In this document: one piece after another, positions 20,962 through 30,800 of the stretch | Layout of the letters: every line of letters begins with the position of its first letter | Position numbering within the stretch: the stretch's first letter is position 1 | IMG/VR virus record: IMGVR_UViG_3300042301_001349 | Span: 1-35,618 of that record | Source of the DNA: a virus | Length of the DNA: 35,618 nucleotides | Strand: one strand, 5' to 3' | Made by a program: the position numbers and the translations under genes | The notes under the pieces: model-generated | What the model saw: the letters and a program-made list of their open reading frames with translations, nothing else | What the model was told of the DNA's origin: nothing | Databases searched by the model: none

Positions 20962-21887
20962 GCTTCAACCTCTTTAAGTTTTGCGCCAACCTTAACAAGC
21001 TTTTGCCCCCCAACAATACCATTGTATTGTATTGAAGGTGGCTCTGTCATTACGCAGCCAGTAAACCCTTGACCTGGACTCCAGTTAGTTGCATATTCTA
21101 CACCATAATCCCAAAGATCGTGCCCATGCCCAGAAACTCCATCAGCTAAAAATAATGTACCAATACCACCGCGAATAGTTATAGTTGAAGCAGTATTATC
21201 CGACTTAGAGATATAAACTCTAACAGCTTTAACTTTTTGGCTTGCTCCAGTTACGTTACTAAAAGTGCCGTTGCTAATATCGTAAATAGAAGAAGTATTG
21301 TAAGCTAGTTGTGTTAAAGTTACGTGTGTGGCATCAAGGCCGTTAGAAGCTAGAACTGGCACAACCTTAATGCTAGCTGTGCCCGTAGCAGAGTAAACAA
21401 AACCAAGTCTAAGGACATGCTCTTCCGGAATAAGAATAGTTAAAGACCTAGAAGTTTCCGCAGTGTTTGTTACAACATACTGTGCACTTTGGTAAGGCAA
21501 GTTTTTGCCTGAAGTTGACTCTGTTATAGGAGTAGGTTTGTTGTCGCTAGAAATAAGGCTAGGCCAATCACGCACAGTAAGCATAGGTGCAGCCCAATGT
21601 GGCGGAAGAATGTTCTTAGCAAACGGATCTTCCCAATACAGAAGTCCACCACCATACAAGCCGTCTTTAAAGTTTTTAATAACCTGAAGGTCGTTAACGT
21701 CACCGTTCCAAGACATGCTGAAAGATCTAGCTGAACCAAAAGAAGACTTTATAAAGCTTCCACCATTGCTAAAGTTTTGCTCAGACTGAAACCCTGTAGA
21801 GCTAGCATCCATGTCAGCTAGGGGAGCTTTAATCCAAGTGCCATAACGTTGGTTACCAAACCAAACTTTACCATCATATACAGCCAT
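20952..21887 (-). CDS. distal tail-like minor tail protein (311 aa)
   Basis: First gene after the tape measure, with a 3-nt overlap at the TAATG junction. It begins AVYDGKVWFGNQRYGTWIKAP, as in the first minor tail proteins of many actinophages, followed by a FSMSWNGD region and a lectin-like insertion (about 130-260) with TSRSLTILIPEEHVLRLGFV. These proteins cap the tail tube and connect it to the hub. Assigned by position and N-terminal resemblance. Confidence 0.72.
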   Translation of the reverse strand: MAVYDGKVWFGNQRYGTWIKAPLADMDASSTGFQSEQNFSNGGSFIKSSFGSARSFSMSWNGDVNDLQVIKNFKDGLYGGGLLYWEDPFAKNILPPHWAAPMLTVRDWPSLISSDNKPTPITESTSGKNLPYQSAQYVVTNTAETSRSLTILIPEEHVLRLGFVYSATGTASIKVVPVLASNGLDATHVTLTQLAYNTSSIYDISNGTFSNVTGASQKVKAVRVYISKSDNTASTITIRGGIGTLFLADGVSGHGHDLWDYGVEYATNWSPGQGFTGCVMTEPPSIQYNGIVGGQKLVKVGAKLKEVEAWL

Positions 21888-24800
21888 TAGTTTGACCCTC
21901 TCATTGCAAGTAATCTGTTGCCATTGTTTGCGCTAGTGGCAATTTGTCTGTCGTCTGAGTAAAGGTTGATAGGTCTGTTAGACATCGCCATTAGTTGCAT
22001 AACTGCATTAGGAGATAATTCTACCATAATATTATTTCTTCCAGCCTGTTGAGACCCAGCGTTGTATGACATTCTAGGCATTTGAAGCCTGTTGATAGAG
22101 TTCATAAAGTCTAGGCCATAGTATTGTACAGCTTTTTGTCTTTGCACAAACTCGCCGTTAGATAGTCTAGCGTTAATGCTGTCACTTGTACCTGTGCCGG
22201 GACCTCTAACTAGACCACCAGAAGCAAAGCTATCGTAAGTTTTCTTGAAAGATGTTTCGCCTAGTAAGCCTTTAAGATTTGTTCCATTAAATCCATTTGT
22301 ATTTAAAAGAGTTCTAATGTCAATAAACTCTTTAGCCTTTGCTTTAGCTTCTGCAGTAAGATTTTGAATTGCAAGTTTATAAGGCCTCATGACTTCTTGA
22401 TCTTGTTTCATAAGTGTCTTAAAATCATCAGGATTTTTAGAAACTCCACGGTTTTTTGCAGCTTCTTCGTAAGCATCTATTCGATCAGCTATAGTGTCCG
22501 TATTCCAAGCACCATAGTATCTGCTGTAAGCGGTTTTAGATGTTTTTAAAAGGCTAATGCCATCTAAAACCCATTGTGGTAAAGCTTTTTCTGTTTGAGC
22601 AAGAGCATCTTTATCTACTTGAGATAGAAGAGCCATTCTTTCCATTGGGCTTAAACGATTTTTTTCAGCAGTAAAGAATGCAGACCTATCATTATCGTTA
22701 AAACCTTTTTCTGCGCTAACATCTTTTGCTGTTAGTACTCGATCAAATCGATACCCACCTTTTGCGTTTAATCTTCTAAACACTCTATCTGCACTGTCAG
22801 CTTTTACAAGCTTGTCACCAATAAGAGAATTTTTGGTAGAACCAGAGTTTAAGCCTGCAAGCGCCGCCTGTTCTTTCTTAGTGATCCTTGACGAAACCTG
22901 TGTGCCAGAAGTGCCCGCAGGATTAGTACCGGCAGGATCAGTGCCGCCGCCGCCGCCACCGCCACCGCCACCGCCACCACCGCTAGTGCCAGCAGGGGCA
23001 GGAGTATTCGCTGTAACATTTGCTGTACCATCTTTATCCTTATTATTAGCCCACCACTCTAGCCAAGCGCGCATACCAGGATCCGCAACAACCTTCAAAG
23101 TAAGCCTGTTTGGAAGCTTAGCTATTACAGTTTGCATGTCCTTAAAAGATTCTAGGTAAGGCTTTAGCTCTTGCTCGCTGAAACCCATGCTAGTTGCTTT
23201 AGCTTTAAAATCTGCGGTAAGCTGCTTAGCCTGTTCTTTAAGTCTCCTTCTATCAACAATATTTGTTGTAGACTGATATTGGTTAGCAAGCTCTGCCATC
23301 TGTGCATTATAGTCACCAACCATTCCACGCATAGTCTCACGGTTCTGTATAGCACCAGCACTATTTCCAGTCAGCTTTGTGCTAGCATTCTGTTGTGCCT
23401 CTGCACGGCTTGCCTGCTTTTCAGCAATATCAGCATTAGCCTTAGCAATATCTGCACGAATTTTATCTGCGCGAATAGTGTCACCATACTTTATAGCAAT
23501 ATTCAGCTGGTATTCAAGAATATTCCTGTCAGCAACCATGCTAGCAATTTCTTGGTTAATAGCTTCAAGCTGCTTTCTAGCTTCAGACAGCCTGTCACCT
23601 ACAGCCTTCCAAGATGTAGTAAGTTTATCGGTTGACTCAGTTAGTCCATAGCGAATCTTAAACGCATCATTGAACAGCCCACTAAGGTCGCTAACATAAT
23701 TTGTTAGAGTGTAAATTCTTTCAGCAGTCTTTTCTAGTGCTGTGTTTGTTCCGTTAGCAGTTTCTTCGGTTTGCTCTAGGCTACCAATCAAGGCCTTCCA
23801 GATCTTAGAGTTTTCTACACCGGCAAGAGTAGTCGCATCCAAGCTTCTAGCAATGTTAAGCAAGTCTTCTTTAACCTTAGTTGCAATAGACGGATCAATC
23901 TTAATTCCATTAAACGTGTCATTAATAAAATCTACTGCACCACTTCCAGGCACAGTAAGTGCAGCTGTAATAATAGATTGGAATGAAGTGCCAGCACTTT
24001 CAGCAAGAGCAGCAAGGTCCTTATCTTTGTCAAAGTATTCTTTAAACATGTTCTGCACAACTTCATCCTGCATAGCTGCGTTAGCAAGCCATTCAGCAGA
24101 GTTTTTGCCTAAAGCAAGAGTCTGTTCTTTAACGCTTTCAGTTGTTTCAGCTGTAGCACCTTCTGCTTCAATGGTTGCGCCAGTTGCTTTTTGAAGGCTA
24201 GAAGCCCACTCGTTAAATCCGGTGGTAGAAGTTGTTACCTTGCTTTGATAAGTTGAGTATGCATCTCCACCTTCTCGCAAAGCTTGAGTATCTTTATAAA
24301 TTGACTCTCTAAATGATGCAAGACCTCCACCAGCTTCTTCAATGTTAACCTTAGCTGAATCCATCTTTTCTGCAATCATTGCAACCAAGCCAAGCACGAT
24401 TGTTAGACCAGCCATAACAGGTCCAGCAAAAGTCATCGCCTTACCAAACTTACCTGCAGCAACACCAGCCTTGTTCATTACAACAACAGACTCAGCGGTT
24501 GCAGCGTTACCTGCAAGGATAGCTGTCTTTCTTCTTTCAAGAGCAGCAACTTCACCATTTAGCGAAGCTATCTCTGCATTGTTTGCTGCAATCTGTGCAC
24601 GGCTTTGAGCTATGTCAACGTTGCCTGCAGCGATACCCGCCTGCAAAGCTCTGTTTTCATTTTCTTTAAGCTTAATAGCAGCTTGCTTAATACCCATCTG
24701 CTGAACGATAGCTGCAGCCTGATCTTTAGTTGCGAGAGCATCAGCAGTCTTAGCTGCAGAAGTTGCACTAGTAGCTGCACCTTCAGCTTTAGTTGCGGCA

Positions 24801-27800
24801 GTAGATTTAATTGTTTCATCAACATAACCCTTTTTAGCTGCTGCTTGGTGATCCAAAGTTTGAATTAAGCCATCACCATTTTCAGTGTCAGTTAGTCTTG
24901 CCCCAGCACCGCTAGCACCAAACTCTCCCATAGAATCCATGCCACCACGACCAGGCTGCATGTTAGCACTAATCGCATCGTATTCAGGTGTGCCTGCTTT
25001 AGCCTCTTTAATCATTCCAAGTTTCTTAAATGACTCAATAGCTTTCTTGTTAGAAACTTCAACTCTACCGTTTGCACGAACAATCAAAACTTCCTGACCT
25101 GTGATCATCTTTCTAAAAGCATTTAGGCCAGTCTCAGACTGCCCCATCTTAGCTAAGCTAACTTGTGCAGTTCTAAACGCAAGCAAGCTTGCAGTAGCTT
25201 TCATGCTGATCATTCTGTAAGCAACAAAAGCTGCAACCATGGCACTCAAACCTGTAGCCACACGAATAGCCCAAGCTCCAACAGGGTTGTTTGCAACAGC
25301 ATTTAAACCATCCAAAATACCTAGCACAGCATCAAGGGCAAAGTCAAGTGCAGGGCCAAGAGCTTCACCAAAAGCATCCTGCAACATTTTAACTTGGTTA
25401 GCAACAAGAGTCATCTTAGTTGCAATGTTATCTTGAGTCTTAGCGTAAGCGTCACCCAAGAAAGTTCCATTAGCGTAAGACTCTTGAGCATCCATCATAG
25501 ACTGGTTATAAACATCCATGTTCTCTGCAAGTCTCTGCAAAGTGTTAACCTCACGTGTCTCAGTGATGTTCAAAGCATCTAAAGCTGTAGTCATGTTCTT
25601 GCTTTGACCCAAAGCATTAAGCATTGTTCTGAAGAAACCTTCAGGGTCGCTCTTCCACATTTCTCTTGTAGCATCAGCAGTCATTCCAAGCTGAGCAGCG
25701 TAAGCGTCCAAAGGCTTTCCGCCACCCTCAACAGCACGGTTAATGTCACCGAACAAACGCACAATAACACCACGCGCCTGTTCAGGTGCAATACCCAAAG
25801 ACGACATAGTTGTAGCAAGACCAACAATTTTATCTGCAGTAAAACCAGAGTTAGATGCAGCGGCTGCAATGTTTTCTGTTAATGTAAGAATCTGCTCATC
25901 AGTAGCAACAGCACTAATACCTGCATAAGCTACAGCAGAACCAAGCTTGTCAAAGTCCTCTGAAGGAACCTTAGCTAACTGACTGATGCGACCAAACTTT
26001 TGTGCAACAGTGTCAGAAGCCAAACCTGTAATAGCAGAGAACTTTGTTACCTGTTCAGTAAAGTTTGTAATACCATCAGCTTTAATACCCATCTGTGCAC
26101 CAAGAGTTGTTACTCTAGAAAGCTCATCAAAAGCCACAGGTAGTTCTGCAGTAAGCTTAATGATTTCTTGACGCATACCTGCAATTTCATCTTGCAGTGG
26201 TTGCATAGATCTTTCAACAGAAGTGAAAGAAGTTTCGTACATTGCGTTAGTCATGATGGCTTGCTTAACTTCCATACCAACTCTACGCATTACACGTGTG
26301 AATTGTTGGTAAGTGTTAGAGACGTCATACAAAGCATAACGAGAGCTAATCCAGCCATCCATCATCTTGCGGTTAGCTTTTTCAACTTCCGCCATGGTAC
26401 GCATTTCGCCCTTCATCTGACCCTGAAGTTGCGCAGAGAACTGCTTAGCTTCTAGCTGATCTTTCTCAATCTTTTGATCATGTCTAGCAGCGTGATCAAC
26501 TCTAGAAGGGTTCATGCCACCGCCAGCAGCTATAGTGCTAGGAAGTCTTTGACCTGGAGTTACAGTTCCCTGTCTATAAGATTCTGGAATAGCAAAAGCA
26601 TCTTTACCGTTTCTGTATTTACCTACAGGTCCTCTAGCTAGAGATTCTTCAAACTCTTTAATCATTGCTGTAACGGAATCAATAGCAGACTGGTTGCCGG
26701 CTTCTTGAGCCTCCTTTAACTTAACTTCAAGTTCTTTCTTAAGCTTGTTCATGTCGGTCTTGCTTGCAACACGATCCTTAACCTTAGTTGCACCTGCAGG
26801 AACCTTAAAAACTTCAATCTCTGAATCAGTTAGCTTACCAACAGCACCATCCTTGATACTCTTCTGGATAGCTTTCATAACAGTTTCAAGTCTCTTACGT
26901 AGCTGTGGACTTAACTGTGCGTCAGGGTTATTTAATGAACCTTGAATTCTCTTTTCAGCAGCAAGCAGCTCCTCTAGAGGTGCCGCAATAGGGTTGCCTG
27001 GGCGTCTAGCAGAGCCCTTACCTTGGCCTTGTGGCTTTGTCTCACCTGACGCTGCTTCAAGCCTTGCAGTAGCCTCTTTAGCCCTCTTTTCGAGGTCTTT
27101 TTCTAGGTCGCTCTTTGCGATGGTTTGGCGCACAGCAACAAAATCTGTCTCAACCCCGCCTTTAGCAGCAAGCTTTCTAGCTAGCGCATCAGCTGCGGCA
27201 GGATTATCTGCCTTAGCTTTCTTAATATCTGCGGCAAGCTTGTCAATCTGAGCCTGACGGTTAGCCCTATCCTTACCCTTGCCTCGACCTTCGTTTCCAA
27301 GTTGAATATCTTTTTCAAGCAAAGCCTGCTTAAGCATAGACTCAAGCTCTTCAATCTTATCTGCCTCATACTGCAAGTCAGCATTAGCCTGCAAACGTCT
27401 ACGTCTAGCACGTTCCTTCTCTAAATCATCTCTAAGCTTTGCAGCCTCCTGAGCCGCAGTAGCCTGATCCTGTGCAGCCTGCTGAGCATCAGTCTCAGGT
27501 TTGCGCGGCAAGTCCTCAGTCATTGTTTCATAAAGCTCAACTGCAGGATCTTTACGAGGGCGCTTACCTGTTGCGCCAGGAGTATAGACTGGCTGCAAGT
27601 TTCCTGTTACAGGATCAGCTTGCCTCTCCATGCTCTTCATCTCAGAGCCGCCCTTGCTCTGGCGGTTACCCCAAATAGCGCTGCTTACTTGCTTCCAAGT
27701 AGCACCAGCCCAACTTAGCGCTTCACCAAACAAACCAATTTCTTTACCAGCAGCTTTTTCTTTAAGTGCCCTCATTGTGAAAGCATTTACTAAAGTTCCT

Positions 27801-30800
27801 GCACTATCAATTGTAGGGTCGTGAGCTACAGCAGCGCTGTCCTTAATAGTTGGAACGTTTCCAGCAGGTCTAAGCTGTGGACCCATAGTTTGACCAGTGT
27901 AACGACTATAAATAGCACCTACAGTTCTCTGATCTTTACCAGCAGGAACACCAGCCATTTCAGCTAAACGTTGGGTCTCAACAAGAAGGCCCTTATCTCT
28001 AAGCTGTGCACCAGTCGGAGCAGTAATTCCATAGCGGGCAAACTCTTTACCCAAACCAGAAATATCGCTCATAGATGAGCTGTGAATAGCTAAAGGAATA
28101 TCTTCTTCATAAATCTTTCTAAGAATAAAAGCAATATCCTCAAGTTGCTTGATGTAAGTTTCTTCATCGCCCTGAGTGTTTTCCTTACCATAACCAAGAC
28201 CCTTAATTCTATCCATAAGAGTCTTTTTAATTACACTAAAATCATCGCCCTCTGGACCCATCAAACCTAAAGCTCTAGCTGCACCAGTGTTGAACTTGCC
28301 AATCGGTGGCACAACCATGCCGTGAGCCATACCGCGCATTCTAGGAGTAACAACATCAGTGCCAGGAAGTGCACCAGCATCCCTATTTGCTACACCATTA
28401 CCTGCAACAACAGAGTAACCAAACACTTGGTTAACATTAGGGCCGCCATCCTTACTTACAGGACCAGTGGTTTCAATATCTAAAGCAATAAGAGTATCTG
28501 CAGCATTTTCAACACCCTCAGTGAGCATCCCGAGTTCTCTTAAGAATACCGCATTTCTCTCGATAAGCTGTGCTTCGGTAGAAAGAACTGCAGCACTAGC
28601 AGTGGCAGGTGCAGGCACAGTAGGTTTTGCAGGGCCAACAGGTCCGCCAGGGACAGGTGGCATCTTCATAGATCTGTGCAGTAGCGTAGCTTCTGCATGT
28701 TTGCCTTCTTCACGAAGTTGACGCATACGGTTAACAGCATCAACCTTAGCCTGCTCAGTGTAACCCTCATGGAAAGTAGAGGCAAGTGCACGACCTGCAG
28801 AGTCTAAGCTTTCTAAACCTTGGAACAGTCCTTCTTCAAGACCTTTAACAGTATCTTTACCAGACTTCTTCATTCTCTTTGAAGGAGACTGAATTTCCAT
28901 CTTACCTTCATAGCCATCAATAAAAGCTATAGCGGTATTTGCACCGGCTTGCTCTATTGCAGTAACGTCTTTAGCTAAACCTGCAATAAGTCCAGCTTGG
29001 GTCTGCTTTGCAGCATCACGCTCAGCATTTTCTTGATTTGCAAAAAGTCTTGAAAGCTCAACGTTGTCGCTTCTATTCTGTCCTAACTTCTTAGGCGCAG
29101 CAATCAAACTTTGTCTACCATACTTTTCTGCAATAGCATTTTCTGGGCGAGCCAAAACTTTACCAGAAGAAGTTACCTCAGCAGTTGAAGCTTTGCGAAA
29201 GGCCTCTCTCAAAGCATCTACAACTTGTGCTGAAAGATTAGTTCTTGAAGTAGAAACCTCAGTAGTACCTAAAGCCAAATCTTTTATTGTTGTTTGTAAC
29301 TCAACAAGATCAACACCACCAAGCAAACCAACATCAGGTGCAACATTTAATTTTTCAAAAATCTTTTCAATTGCAGCTAAAGGAATTTCAGCTCCACCAG
29401 CTTTATCCGAAGCATCTGCCTTACCACCTGAAACCCACTTTGTTCCAGCCTGTAACATTTCTTTAATATAGCCTTGAGTGTTTTTTACAAAAGCTTGCGC
29501 AAATGTTGCCTCGACAACATCAGTGTCACCCTCTTGGGCTGGGAGACCTGTCTCCCTGTTAAACATACCTTTTTTTGCACCAAGTTCTGAAAGGGTTCCA
29601 CCATAAATAGCTTGGAATTCTTTTGCAAGTTGAACTACGGCTTTAGTAACATCAGTTGTTGTTTCGTTAAATCCAGAGAACAGATTTTCTACAACTAAAC
29701 TTTCAACACCTGGCACAGCATTGCCCGACGCATCCAAAGCTGGAATAGACTTAGTTGATCTGCCAGTTTGTGCAGCGTTAAATAATCTTGCCATTTCTGG
29801 GATAGCAGGATTACCTGCTAAGCCGTAACCAGTTCCTAAGTTAGGGTCACCAAAAGCATTAGTTGTTACTGCACCTGATTCATTTGATTGTTTTAAAATT
29901 AATGCATAAGTTGTTATAATTTCAAGAAGGCCATCAGAAGCACCATTTAATGTTTGTAAAATTTCAGCTGCAGCTTTTTCAGTAACAGCAGTATACTGCA
30001 CAAAACCTGGGTCAGCATCAGGCTGTTGCTCTAACTGTGGGTTTACATATCCTTCAGTTACTTGCCTAATCACAGAAATTAAAGCTTGAGATGATAAATT
30101 ATTTCCAAGAGCGCCTTTAATTTTATCTTCATTTGTTCTAACAACATCAGCTGTTGAAGCATTTTGAGAATTTATTCTTTTAATTTCTTTTACAATTAAA
30201 TCTGCTATAGTGCCAGGAGCATTTTGAGTAAAGCCTCCGACAGGGCCACTGCTTATAACGTCCTTCATTCTTATAGCTTCAAGAAGGCTTTGGTCTATTG
30301 TTGATCCTGCGTCAGTAAAAAACTTTTTAAGCATAGCTCTAAAGCCACGATCAAAATCTGCCTGAACTTCAGGTGTTAAACCTTTTTCAAAAAATGGAAC
30401 TCTTTTTAGAGGAGTAGATTTAGAATCTTCAGAGTCACTAAGCTCTTCTTCTCTGCTACCAGACATGCCATCATCAAACTTTGGCTTGCGTCTTTCGCTT
30501 GACATGTAGAATCCACGCATGCCTGCTTTTTCTATAGAAGCAGGGCCTAGGGTTGAGAAGCCAAGACCTTGAGCTTCGCCTGATTGCAGCCTTCTTTCGA
30601 TTTCTTGGAATGCGAGCACGGCTGCTTCAAAAGCGAGCTGAGCTTCTTCGGCATTAATAACTCCACCTTTAAGTTTACCTTCATCGGCAAGTTTTGTGGA
30701 TGCCTCAACTGTTGTAGGCCAAAGACCTGTTTGACGATCTTTAATATCATTTCCTGAGCTAAAAAACTCTAGGATTTCTTTGATGCCTTCGCTAGCATCT

